From positions 62,001 to 126,000 of the forward strand of contig JBGVBY010000004.1 in assembly GCA_045226015.1 (NCBI GenBank): a stretch of 64,000 nt of DNA. Direction: 5' to 3'. Below the pieces are notes generated by a model, which saw only the letters and a list, made by a program, of their open reading frames with translations, had not been told where the DNA came from and did not search any database. The stretch is from UBA2450 sp045226015. GTDB taxonomy: Bacteria > Bacillota_I > Bacilli_A > RFN20 > CAG-826. The position numbers and the translations under genes were made by a program. This document shows, one piece after another, positions 9,706-18,085 of the stretch. Every line of letters begins with the position of its first letter. Position 1 is the stretch's first letter.

Positions 9706-9742
9706 AAAAAAACCAGGTTCTCAAATTTAGAATCTGGTTTTT
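9706..9742. terminator. Bidirectional terminator between ferredoxin and ribU
   Basis: An inverted repeat (AAAAAACCAG-GTTCT / AGAAT-CTGGTTTTTT) with a seven-base loop and T-runs on both strands. It ends the ferredoxin transcript on the plus strand and the ribU transcript on the minus strand. Confidence 0.85.
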
Positions 9743-9752
9743 TTGTGCTTTT

Positions 9753-10517
9753 TTATTCCTGATTGTCAGGAACTACGTTTTCTTCTTCACTCTCTTCTTC
9801 CTCTTTAGTGAAGATATTTCCAACGAACCATTTCTTAAAGAAATCACTTCTTCTCATAAAGGTAAAGATTAGTCTATTAAAGAGTAATTCATAAGCGAAG
9901 AAACATATTCCTGCCTTCATTAAGTTAAATGGGATATAAACAAGGCATATCGCGCCTATATATGACCATCCGTTATAAACGGCTTCTTTATTTCCAGTGA
10001 GTTTAGCCGCGACTCGTTGAATCATGTCGTTATCAAAACAAGTTGAGAAATGAGGGTTATCTTTATCCATCATGATTGAGAAATATGAAGGAGTAATAAA
10101 TAAAGCATTTAATACAGTCATCACAAAGGTCACTAATATAGCGATTGAAATATAAGTAATAATTCTAAATGTGATACCTTTTTTAAAAAATTTAAAAACG
10201 TGGCTGGTTAAATATAAACCAAGTAAATATAAACAAGATGTTACAAACGCGGTGATATCTCCGATACCAAGTCCACTTAATCCATGGACTGATAAATTAA
10301 GTAAAGTTTTGATTAAGGCAACTGCAGCTCCTCCAGGGAAACCATAAAGCGCATACGCGACAATTGTGACGATTTCACTGACTTCAATCTTAAGCCAAGG
10401 TGCTCCTGGATATGGGAATTGGGCAAACGCCATTAGTACAAACCCTAAAGCAGATAAAACTGCAATCGTACTGATTCTAGTTAGAGTTTCACTAATGTTT
10501 CTTCGTTCACGTTTCAT
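9753..10517 (-). CDS. ribU: Riboflavin ECF transporter substrate-binding subunit RibU
   Basis: A 254-residue membrane protein that captures riboflavin and works with the shared EcfA/EcfA'/EcfT energy module, which is not in this window. Five to six hydrophobic spans are visible. The loop after the first span reads PWLKIEVSEIVTI, the RibU-type L-K-x-E/D-x-S-E/D signature, followed by GFPGGAAVALIK. An FMN riboswitch in its leader supports riboflavin as the substrate. The protein is longer than typical RibU (about 190-210) owing to an insertion near residues 125-150 and an acidic C-terminal tail rich in Glu. It is monocistronic, with its own promoter and terminator. Confidence 0.92.
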   Translation of the reverse strand: MKRERRNISETLTRISTIAVLSALGFVLMAFAQFPYPGAPWLKIEVSEIVTIVAYALYGFPGGAAVALIKTLLNLSVHGLSGLGIGDITAFVTSCLYLLGLYLTSHVFKFFKKGITFRIITYISIAILVTFVMTVLNALFITPSYFSIMMDKDNPHFSTCFDNDMIQRVAAKLTGNKEAVYNGWSYIGAICLVYIPFNLMKAGICFFAYELLFNRLIFTFMRRSDFFKKWFVGNIFTKEEEESEEENVVPDNQE

Positions 10518-10521
10518 AAAA

Positions 10522-10547
10522 TAAAAATCCTTAGAATAACTCCAAGG
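10522..10547 (-). terminator. Riboswitch expression platform: terminator covering the ribU ribosome site
   Basis: Minus strand: CCTTGGA, a five-base loop, TCTAAGG, then ATTTTTATTTT. The 3' arm contains AAGGA, the only ribosome-site-like sequence before the ribU ATG. The hairpin could therefore stop transcription and also hide the ribosome site when FMN is bound. Confidence 0.7.
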
Positions 10548-10567
10548 AAAACGAAATAGTATTACAT

Positions 10568-10671
10568 ACTTCTTTCATCCAGACTTTACTGTCGCCACTT
10601 GAATTACACAAGTTCCTGCATTTCTGCTCGCGGGGTATACCGCCGGTCGCGTTAATTCGCTGCCCTGAAGT
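10568..10671 (-). ncRNA. FMN riboswitch (RFN element)
   Basis: The minus strand carries the conserved core of the FMN aptamer. From 5' to 3' it reads AGGGCAGCG, GACCGGCGGTAT, CCCGCGAGC, a variable arm, GGCGACAGT and GTCTGGATGAAAGAAG. The outer P1 helix is closed by ACTTC pairing with GAAGT. It lies between a good promoter and the ribU start codon. High FMN is expected to turn off riboflavin uptake. Confidence 0.95.
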
Positions 10672-10678
10672 TAGTTTA

Positions 10679-10707
10679 ATAATAAAACAATTAAAGAGGT
10701 TTGTTAA
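10679..10707 (-). promoter_or_regulatory. Predicted promoter of the riboswitch-ribU transcript
   Basis: Minus strand: TTAACA, 17-base spacer, TATTAT. The -10 box lies about 8 bases before the first base of the aptamer, exactly where transcription should begin. It overlaps the last codons of rsmG, so ribU can be transcribed apart from the SUF-mnmG-rsmG operon. Confidence 0.6.
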
Positions 10708-11383
10708 CAATATCCTTATACTCACGAGGATATTTTTTATTAGTAGCCTTTTTCTTACTAATCACGATATTGATTCTTTTCTCTTTAGAAATAGGTAAAG
10801 TAGCTTCGTTAATTTCACATATTTCAGCGTATAAACACGCAAGAGCCCGCTTGGATTGCTCTATTTCTTCATTTCCTTTAGCGCCTTTCATAGCGATAAA
10901 AACACCACCAACTTTGACTAAAGGAAGACATAATTCTAATAGAACATTTAAAGAAGAAACTGCTCTAGCGATAACAACATCGAATTCTTCTCTATGAGCT
11001 TTTGCAAAGTCTTCCGCTCTAGCGTTTACACCTTTAACATTCTTAATACCGTTATTACTAACATATTCATTTATGTGATCAATCTTCTTTTTTGTGGAAT
11101 CAAGTAAAGTGAAATCACCTTTTGTGGAGACCGCTAAAGGTAAACCAGGATATCCTGCTCCTGTTCCAACATCTAAAACTTTCTTTCCGTCAAAATTAAA
11201 GAAAGATAAGGGTAATAAAGAATCATAAATCATGAGTTCTCTAAAAGAATCTTCGTCTTTAATCGCTGTTAGATTAAATTTCTCATTAGTATCTAAAGTA
11301 TCTTTTAATAGATTCTCAAAAACATCTACATTAGTAGACACTCCTAATTCCAATAAATACTTTTGTAACTCTTCTTTAGTCAT
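10691..11383 (-). CDS. rsmG: 16S rRNA (guanine-527-N7)-methyltransferase RsmG
   Basis: A 230-residue SAM-dependent methyltransferase (old name GidB) that makes m7G527 in 16S rRNA. The SAM-binding motif VLDVGTGAGYPGLPLA lies at about residues 68-83. It is followed by a conserved acidic Asp in TLLDSTKKK and by the VIARAVSSLN stretch typical of RsmG. Length fits the family (about 240). It overlaps the end of mnmG by 8 bases, the usual gidA-gidB pairing, and ends the SUF operon. Confidence 0.96.
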   Translation of the reverse strand: MTKEELQKYLLELGVSTNVDVFENLLKDTLDTNEKFNLTAIKDEDSFRELMIYDSLLPLSFFNFDGKKVLDVGTGAGYPGLPLAVSTKGDFTLLDSTKKKIDHINEYVSNNGIKNVKGVNARAEDFAKAHREEFDVVIARAVSSLNVLLELCLPLVKVGGVFIAMKGAKGNEEIEQSKRALACLYAEICEINEATLPISKEKRINIVISKKKATNKKYPREYKDIVNKPL

Positions 11384-13250
11384 GATTAAGGATCTTCTTG
11401 ATATTCAATATTAACATAGAGATATCGCTAGGATTAACTCCTGCTACTCTACTAGCTTGACCAACAGTTAAAGGTCTAACCTTATTTAGTTTTTCTCTAG
11501 CTTCTAAACGTAATCCATTCATATTGATATAATCAATATCACTTGGAATCTTAAGTTCTTCTAGCTTAATAGAGTTTTGCATATCTCTCTTTTGTTTAAC
11601 GATATAGCCTTCATATTTTTCAATGATTTCAATTTCATCAATTGTTTGTTCATCTAAATCATATTCATCTAATTGAGGAATGAATTTCTTTAGTTCAACA
11701 AGCTTAACTCCAGGTCTTTTAAGGAGTTCACTCGCTAAAATACCACCTTTGAGTTCATTAAAACCTAAAGATTGAACATATTCTTCAACATCTTTGCGCT
11801 TACCTAAATAAGTAGACTCTAAGATTTTAGTAACTTCTTCTATATTCTTTTTCTTATTTAAGAAGTATTTATATCTATCTTCAGAGATTAAACCAATATC
11901 ATGGCCGATATCAGTTAGTCTAAGATCAGCATTATCGTGTCTAAGAAGTAAACGGAATTCCGCTCTTGAGGATAGAAGTCTATATGGTTCTTCTGTTCCC
12001 TTAGTAACTAAGTCATCAATCATGACTCCAATATAGGATTGGTCTCTTCTTAAAATAAGTGGCTCTTTATTTTGAATCTTTAAAGAGGCATTGATACCCG
12101 CCATAAGGCCTAATGCAGCGGCTTCTTCATAACCTGATGTTCCGCATATTTGACCAGCGATATATAAACCCGACCATTTCTTTAATTCAAGTGTTGGTCC
12201 ATATTCTTCAGTTTTGATTGCGTCATATTCAATTGCATAAGCAAACTTAAGGAAAACAGCGTTCTCAAATCCAGGTAAAGATCTCACCATTAATTCTTGG
12301 ACTTCTTCACTCATTGATGTTGAAAAACCCTGCAAATACACGCTATCTGTATATCTACTCTCAGGTTCTAAGAAGAGTTGATGTCTCTCTTTATCCTTAA
12401 AAGTCATGATCTTACTTTCAATAGATGGACAATATCTTGGACCCACTCCAACAATGTTTCCACTATATAAAGCAGCTTCATCTAAATGTTCACGAATAAT
12501 GTCGTGTGTAGTTTTATTTGTGTAAATTAAATAACAGAGTTCTTGTTTCTCTAAAGGAATAAATTCCTTTGTCATAAAGGAGAATGCTAAATTACCAGGG
12601 GTGCCTGGTTCAACTTTTGCTTTAGAGAAATCAATTGAATCACATTTAATTCTAGGAGGTGTACCAGTTTTTAGTCGATATGTTTCAACTCCCATTTGTC
12701 TTAAACATTCGCTTAATCCGATAGAAGGATTTTGTCCATCTGGTCCTTCTTGAATCTTTTTGTGACCTCTGAAAATATAACTATCCATATACGTTCCTGT
12801 CGCTAAAATAACGGCATTACTCGTATATTTTTCGCCATTTTCAAGGATAACACCTGTAACTTTAGACTCATCATGGAGTAATCCAGTAACATGTCCTTGA
12901 AGTACAGTTAAGTTAGGAGTTGAGTCTGCTAATGTTTGTAAATATTCAGGATATTCAAGTTTGTCTTGTTGTGCTCTTAAACATTGAACTCCTGGCCCTT
13001 TACCGGTATTAAGCATCTTCATTTGTAAATAATGATGATCAGCCGCAATACCCATCATGCCACCTAGAGCATCAATTTCTCTAACAACAATGCCCTTAGC
13101 ACTTCCTCCAATAGAAGGATTGCAAGGCATGTTACCCATCATTTTCTTATTTATTGAAATTAAAAGAGTTTTCATGCCCATATGAGCACTACTAAAAGCA
13201 GCTTCTAAGCCAGCATGTCCTCCTCCAACAACAATAATTTGATAGTCCAT
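11376..13250 (-). CDS. mnmG: tRNA uridine-34 modification enzyme MnmG (GidA)
   Basis: A 624-residue FAD enzyme. With MnmE it adds the carboxymethylaminomethyl group at C5 of wobble uridine-34 in some tRNAs. The N-terminal dinucleotide fold has VGGGHAGLEAA at residues 8-18. The MPCNPSIGGSAKG block, GDTGTPPRIK-type block and the C-terminal MnmE-binding region (EARVAGVNPSDI-like) are present. Full length. The start is two bases after the sufB stop, so the gene is part of the SUF operon. mnmE is not in the window. Confidence 0.97.
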   Translation of the reverse strand: MDYQIIVVGGGHAGLEAAFSSAHMGMKTLLISINKKMMGNMPCNPSIGGSAKGIVVREIDALGGMMGIAADHHYLQMKMLNTGKGPGVQCLRAQQDKLEYPEYLQTLADSTPNLTVLQGHVTGLLHDESKVTGVILENGEKYTSNAVILATGTYMDSYIFRGHKKIQEGPDGQNPSIGLSECLRQMGVETYRLKTGTPPRIKCDSIDFSKAKVEPGTPGNLAFSFMTKEFIPLEKQELCYLIYTNKTTHDIIREHLDEAALYSGNIVGVGPRYCPSIESKIMTFKDKERHQLFLEPESRYTDSVYLQGFSTSMSEEVQELMVRSLPGFENAVFLKFAYAIEYDAIKTEEYGPTLELKKWSGLYIAGQICGTSGYEEAAALGLMAGINASLKIQNKEPLILRRDQSYIGVMIDDLVTKGTEEPYRLLSSRAEFRLLLRHDNADLRLTDIGHDIGLISEDRYKYFLNKKKNIEEVTKILESTYLGKRKDVEEYVQSLGFNELKGGILASELLKRPGVKLVELKKFIPQLDEYDLDEQTIDEIEIIEKYEGYIVKQKRDMQNSIKLEELKIPSDIDYINMNGLRLEAREKLNKVRPLTVGQASRVAGVNPSDISMLILNIKKILNHD

Positions 13251-13252
13251 GA

Positions 13253-14650
13253 TTATCCTACACTACCTTCCATGTCCATTTTAATTAATTGGTTTAATTC
13301 AACTGCATATTCCATAGGTAATTCCCTAGAAAATGGTTCAATAAAGCCCATAATAATCATTTGAGTGGCGTCTTTTTCAGAAATCCCTCTACTCATAAGA
13401 TAGAATAATTGATCTTCATTAATTTTACTGACTGTAGCTTCGTGTTCAATGTATGAAGAATTGTTTCTAACATCATTATTTGGAATTGTGTCACTCTTTG
13501 ATAAGTGATCAAGGATTAAAGTATCACATTCAACGTGTGATCTACAGTTCTTAGCATTCTCTTTATGTCTAACAGTGCCACGATAGTTAGCGACACCACC
13601 ATTTTTAACAATTGATTTAGAAATAATGGTACTAGTTGTATCATCTGCTTCATGAATCATGCGGGCTCCAGCGTCTTGGAATTGACCCTTACCAGCAACG
13701 GCAATTGAGATACAAGTTCCCTTAGCACCTCTGCCTTTTAAAATACAGGCTGGATACTTCATATTTACTTGGCTTCCGATGTTACCATCAATCCACTCCA
13801 TTTGAGCATTTTCATAGCAAATCGCGCGTTTTGTTACTAAATTTACAATATTTGTGGACCAATTTTGTACAGTTGAGTATCTGCACTTTCCACCTGCTAA
13901 AACGATAATTTCGACTACAGCGGCGTGTAAAGATTCTTTTGAGTAAGTAGGGGCAGTACAGCCTTCAACATAATGGACATCCGCACCTTCATCAACAATG
14001 ATTAAGGTACGTTCAAATTGACCACTCTTTTCATTATTAATTCTGAAATAAGATTGCAATGGTTTATCTAAATGAACACCTTTTGGAACATAGATAAATG
14101 AGCCACCGCTCCAAACAGCTCCATTAAGAGCAGAAAACTTATTATCAGCAACTGGAATAACGGTAGAGAAGTACTTTTTAAAGAGATCTGGATATAGTTT
14201 TAAGGCCATATCAGTAGAAAGGAAGATAACTCCCTTGTCTTCTATCTCTTTTAGCATGTTATGATAAACGACTTCAGACTCATATTGAGTAGAGACACCA
14301 CTCAAATACTTTTGTTCAGCTTCAGGAATACCTAATTTATTAAAAGTATTCTTAATAGTCTCAGGAACTTCATCCCAATTCTTAACCTCTTTTTCACTAG
14401 GTCTAGTAAAATAAGTGAATGAATCAAAATCTAATCCTTTTAAGTCTGGTCCATAGTTAGGAAGAGGCATAGCTTTGAAGCTTTTCAAAGCATTTAAACG
14501 GAATTCAAGCATCCATTCAGGCTCATTTTTGTACTTTGAAATTTGACGAATAGTTTCTTCTGTTAATCCCCTTTCAGTTTTAAGGATAGAAACATCTTCG
14601 TCTTTAAAGCCGTATTTATAATCTTCTTGGAACTTGATGTCGTCCGTCAT
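13253..14650 (-). CDS. sufB: Fe-S cluster assembly scaffold SufB
   Basis: A 465-residue subunit of the SufBC2D scaffold on which new iron-sulfur clusters are built. It has the SufB/SufD beta-helix core, with an EGCTAP block, an NWSTNIVNLVTKRA block and a C-terminal GFIEPFSRELPMEYAVELN segment that is diagnostic of SufB. Its start codon overlaps the sufU stop by one base (TAATG), so translation is coupled. Confidence 0.97.
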   Translation of the reverse strand: MTDDIKFQEDYKYGFKDEDVSILKTERGLTEETIRQISKYKNEPEWMLEFRLNALKSFKAMPLPNYGPDLKGLDFDSFTYFTRPSEKEVKNWDEVPETIKNTFNKLGIPEAEQKYLSGVSTQYESEVVYHNMLKEIEDKGVIFLSTDMALKLYPDLFKKYFSTVIPVADNKFSALNGAVWSGGSFIYVPKGVHLDKPLQSYFRINNEKSGQFERTLIIVDEGADVHYVEGCTAPTYSKESLHAAVVEIIVLAGGKCRYSTVQNWSTNIVNLVTKRAICYENAQMEWIDGNIGSQVNMKYPACILKGRGAKGTCISIAVAGKGQFQDAGARMIHEADDTTSTIISKSIVKNGGVANYRGTVRHKENAKNCRSHVECDTLILDHLSKSDTIPNNDVRNNSSYIEHEATVSKINEDQLFYLMSRGISEKDATQMIIMGFIEPFSRELPMEYAVELNQLIKMDMEGSVG

Positions 14651-15084
14651 TATTTATTCTCCTCTTTAAGGATAGAATTAGCAGCGTTCCATCCAATTGT
14701 GGCGCATCTAATTCTTGCAGCTTGTTTACTTGTATTAACAAACACAATTGCTTCATCAAGAACGTCATCATCAAATGGTTCTTCGTGCATCATGTGATTG
14801 TATTGTTCAATCATATATAAAGCTTGTTCTTTGGTTTTTCCCTTCATTAAATCACACATGATATCAGTGCTACTTAAGGAGATTGTGCATGCAATTCCTT
14901 CAAAACAAGCGTCTTTTACCATATTATTTTCGATTTTGAGGTAGATATCTAAATCATCAATACAGTTATCAGAGTGCATATGAACTTTAGTGTATCCTTC
15001 TCCAGTAGGAACGTGTTTATTAGTTGGATTAGAAGAATGATCCATGATGATTGCTCTCATCATTTCATTAGTCAAAGTATGCAT
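14650..15084 (-). CDS. sufU: Zn-dependent sulfurtransferase SufU
   Basis: A 144-residue protein that accepts sulfur from SufS in Gram-positive SUF systems. The three Cys ligands of the Zn/sulfur site are seen at about 41, 66 and 127, with Asp43 beside the first. The order and spacing match Bacillus SufU, which has an insertion compared with IscU. It overlaps the sufS end by 17 bases and sufB by one. Confidence 0.95.
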   Translation of the reverse strand: MHTLTNEMMRAIIMDHSSNPTNKHVPTGEGYTKVHMHSDNCIDDLDIYLKIENNMVKDACFEGIACTISLSSTDIMCDLMKGKTKEQALYMIEQYNHMMHEEPFDDDVLDEAIVFVNTSKQAARIRCATIGWNAANSILKEENK

Positions 15085-16300
15085 CTAAAATATCTCCCCC
15101 CTCATTAATAGCATTTACAAAAGCGTCTATATCTTCTTTTGAAGTGTATAGATAAGTAGACATTCTAACTGTCGCGATTGTGTTGATAACGTTATCAATC
15201 ATCTTTGCGCAGTGTTGTCCACTTCTAACAGCAATGCCTTTAGAATTTAATAGAGTTGCCTCGTCTTGAGCGAACACGCCTTTAATATTAAAGGCGATAA
15301 TCCCATTACGCGCATCCTTATTATATATTTCAATATTGTTATTATCTTTTAATTTACTTAAAGCATAATCAAATAATTCTTGATCATGTTTTTGAATGTT
15401 GTCCATTCCTAAAGATTCAAGATATTCTACCGCTGCTTTAAATCCCATAATCGCAGATAGATTAAGAGTTCCGGCTTCAAATTTGGCTGGAGCGGGTAAT
15501 GGCTCTACTTCTTGTTTATTATTAAAGACAACGTTCATACCTCCTCCAGTATGGAATGTATCCATTTTTTGGAGTAAATCATATTTACCAATTAAACAGC
15601 CAATTCCAGTAGGACCACACATCTTATGAGCAGAAAACGCGAGGAAATCGGCGTCTAAATCTTTAAAATCGGTTTTAATATGTGGAACGGATTGCGCTCC
15701 ATCAACTACTAAAACAGCATTATGCTCATGAGCGACTTTTGCTATTTCTTTAATAGGTGCTTCGTATCCCAATACGTTACCAATATGCGCTAAAGAAACA
15801 ATTTTGATATCTTTGTCTTTATTAAATGCATTCTTAACTGCATCAACAGTAATCCTGTTATCAATTACATCAACAAACGCTACTTTAGCACCTGTTAATT
15901 CACAAATACGATACCAAGGAATGACATTAGACGCATGTTCTACTTCAGAAAGAAGAATCTTGTCGCCTTTCTTTAAGAACTTTAAGGCATAGCCATAGGC
16001 TACTAAGTTAATAGCTTCTGTATCTCCCGAAGTGAAAACTACTTCGTTTTCATCACAGTTAACGAATTTTGCGATACTTTGTCTTGTTTTAAGGACTTCA
16101 ACATCCATGTTATAGCAAAGATCATAGTCACCACGATGACTATTCGCATTCATTTCTAAATAATATTTATTAATCGCATCTATAACACATTGAGGTTTGA
16201 ATGTAGTTGAGGCGTTATCTAAATAAACAAGGTCTTTTCCTTGCATCTTTTTGCCATTTAACATTGGAAAGTCTTTTCTAATCTTATAAACGTCGTACAT
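15068..16300 (-). CDS. sufS: Cysteine desulfurase SufS
   Basis: A 410-residue PLP enzyme that takes sulfur from cysteine to give alanine and an enzyme persulfide. The PLP lysine is about Lys226 in FSAHKMCGPTG, and the persulfide Cys is about Cys364 in RSGQHCAK, the SufS (group II) active-site form. Length is normal. It shares one base with the sufD stop and overlaps sufU. Confidence 0.97.
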   Translation of the reverse strand: MYDVYKIRKDFPMLNGKKMQGKDLVYLDNASTTFKPQCVIDAINKYYLEMNANSHRGDYDLCYNMDVEVLKTRQSIAKFVNCDENEVVFTSGDTEAINLVAYGYALKFLKKGDKILLSEVEHASNVIPWYRICELTGAKVAFVDVIDNRITVDAVKNAFNKDKDIKIVSLAHIGNVLGYEAPIKEIAKVAHEHNAVLVVDGAQSVPHIKTDFKDLDADFLAFSAHKMCGPTGIGCLIGKYDLLQKMDTFHTGGGMNVVFNNKQEVEPLPAPAKFEAGTLNLSAIMGFKAAVEYLESLGMDNIQKHDQELFDYALSKLKDNNNIEIYNKDARNGIIAFNIKGVFAQDEATLLNSKGIAVRSGQHCAKMIDNVINTIATVRMSTYLYTSKEDIDAFVNAINEGGDILDAYFD

Positions 16301-17067
16301 TATATTCTTTCCTCGATGTTCTTATTAATTTCATTAGCGGTCACTTCATCAAAGCCCTTTAAAATTGGCTTTAAATAACCAAGGGTAATGAGCAATTTTG
16401 CTTCATCCACAGTTAAACCTCTAGAGGTTAAATAGAAAATGTGGTCATCACTCACTTTTCCTACCACTGCCGCGTGACTTGCCTCAATATCATTTTCATC
16501 AATTTTAAGGATTGGTTTAGCAATAGCTTTACAGTCATTATCAAAGACAACAATTTTAGCGTTTTGATGACTCTTTGAATGGTGACAACCATTTAAAATA
16601 TGGGATATTCCAGAGAAGATAAGTTTAGAAGTATCTTTACACACTCCATAGTTATCAATCTTACCAAAAGTATTTGGATGATTATGGAAAATAGACACTG
16701 CAATTTGTTTATCGTCTGTCTTGTCTGAAAGCGAGGCTAAGTGCCACTCGCAAGTCGCGTTATCTTTATTTAAATTAATAGCTGCTTCTAAATGATTAAC
16801 ATCTTTACTAAAATCAGCAAAATAGACGATAATTTTAGAATTTTCTCCAATATTTGCCGTAAATTTCAGGTTTTTAACTGGTTTATTAGCAAACATCGCT
16901 AATCTTACAAATGAGTTATCTTTTACATAAATATTGATCTCATTTACACTTTCAAAATTAGAGAGATTAAGTTCAACATCTTTATTAGACTCAACATCAA
17001 AAACAGTAGATACTTCTTCTACATTAAATTGATAAGATAAGTTCTCTCTAACAATGATGCTTTTCAT
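16300..17067 (-). CDS. sufD: Fe-S cluster assembly protein SufD (short form)
   Basis: A 255-residue member of the SufB/SufD family, partner of SufB and SufC. The C-terminal part keeps the family pattern: a HHSKSHQNAKIVVFD stretch, an EASHAAVVGKVSDDHIFYLTSRGL stretch with the key His, and a GYLKPI end. It is much shorter than typical SufD (about 430), lacking most of the N-terminal region, but the reading frame is open, neatly spaced and between sufC and sufS, so it is probably functional in a reduced form. The ribosome site is weak. Confidence 0.88.
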   Translation of the reverse strand: MKSIIVRENLSYQFNVEEVSTVFDVESNKDVELNLSNFESVNEINIYVKDNSFVRLAMFANKPVKNLKFTANIGENSKIIVYFADFSKDVNHLEAAINLNKDNATCEWHLASLSDKTDDKQIAVSIFHNHPNTFGKIDNYGVCKDTSKLIFSGISHILNGCHHSKSHQNAKIVVFDNDCKAIAKPILKIDENDIEASHAAVVGKVSDDHIFYLTSRGLTVDEAKLLITLGYLKPILKGFDEVTANEINKNIEERI

Positions 17068-17079
17068 ATAGATATTCTT

Positions 17080-17898
17080 TTATTTAATTGATTCTTTAAC
17101 AGCGCAAGTACCAATAGAAACTTCATTCATACTTGCTTCTTCTTTTTCAATATTAATTCCAAGCTCAGTTTTGATAAATTCATAACCGTTTTGATCAATT
17201 CTCTTAATTAAGGATTTGTCACCATCTAAAACGATACGTCCATTAATCATAACAATCGCTCTTGTAGGTTGGATTAAGTCAAATAATCTAGCATAGTGAG
17301 AGATGACTAAAAATCCCATTCCTTTATCTTCTTGTTTGTTGATTGCGTCAGCGACAATTTGAATCGCATCAACATCTAATCCAGAGTCAATTTCATCTAA
17401 CATTGCAATTCTTGGATTGAGTAAAAGAAGTTGAAGAATCTCATTTCTCTTCTTTTCTCCTCCACTGAAGCCTTCATTTAAGCTTCTTGTAGCTAAATCA
17501 AATGGCATCTTAAGTTCTTTAGTTGCTCCATCAAGCATTTTATAGAACTTATATGTAGAAATTTTCTCTTCGCTTGTAGCGTTTACCGCTGCTCTAAGAA
17601 AATCTGAATTAATAACACCAGGTACTTCAGCAGGGTTTTGTAATGCTAAAAATAGACCAGCTTTTGCTCTTTCATCGGTAGATAAATTGGTGAGATCTAA
17701 ATCGTCTAAATATATGGTTCCAGAAGTAATTTTGTATCTTGGATGACCCATGATAACGTTTAAAAGAGTGGATTTACCATGTCCATTAGGACCTAATAAA
17801 GCAACTGTTTCGCCTTCTTTAATTTCGGTAGTTACACCTTTTAATATTTCTTTTCCATCTACAGAAACATGGAGATCTTTGATTTTTAATGTAGCCAT
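17080..17898 (-). CDS. sufC: Fe-S cluster assembly ATPase SufC
   Basis: A 272-residue ABC-type ATPase that drives the SufBC2D scaffold. Walker A is LLGPNGHGKST, the signature is FSGGEKKRNEI, Walker B is IAMLDEIDSGLDVD, and the His switch is VISHYAR, all as in SufC. The ATG at 17898 follows a GAGGT ribosome site; an earlier in-frame start adds 19 residues with no support. It is the first gene of the SUF operon. The C-terminal tail beyond about residue 250 carries two extra Cys-free and one Cys-containing stretch of no known role. Confidence 0.96.
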   Translation of the reverse strand: MATLKIKDLHVSVDGKEILKGVTTEIKEGETVALLGPNGHGKSTLLNVIMGHPRYKITSGTIYLDDLDLTNLSTDERAKAGLFLALQNPAEVPGVINSDFLRAAVNATSEEKISTYKFYKMLDGATKELKMPFDLATRSLNEGFSGGEKKRNEILQLLLLNPRIAMLDEIDSGLDVDAIQIVADAINKQEDKGMGFLVISHYARLFDLIQPTRAIVMINGRIVLDGDKSLIKRIDQNGYEFIKTELGINIEKEEASMNEVSIGTCAVKESIK

Positions 17899-17921
17899 AT
17901 TTTCTACCTCAACGCCGTAAT

Positions 17922-17951
17922 ATTTTAATTCCCTGTGTAGGACAATATCAA
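17922..17951 (-). promoter_or_regulatory. Predicted SUF operon promoter
   Basis: Minus strand: TTGATA, 18-base spacer, TAAAAT, ending 23 bases before the sufC start. The leader would be very short. No regulator-binding palindrome (such as an IscR or Fur box) was recognised. Confidence 0.5.
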
Positions 17952-18018
17952 ACAATATGATAAAAGAAATTACGTTTTATGCTCCTGCGTATAGCGTATG
18001 AAATAATTAAAATTATTA

Positions 18019-18047
18019 TTGCACGCGCAATTCAATATAAGTAAAAT
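18019..18047 (+). promoter_or_regulatory. Predicted promoter of the PrsA-like lipoprotein operon
   Basis: Plus strand: TTGCAC, 17-base spacer, TAAAAT, about 38 bases before the start codon; divergent from the SUF promoter. Confidence 0.55.
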
Positions 18048-18085
18048 ATACACGCTATGTATTTTAGAAAAGGAGAAAAAACAAG

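Noticed and set aside
10531..10725. Minus-strand frame of 64 codons in the ribU leader
   Set aside because: It covers the FMN aptamer and its terminator; the RNA explains the conservation.
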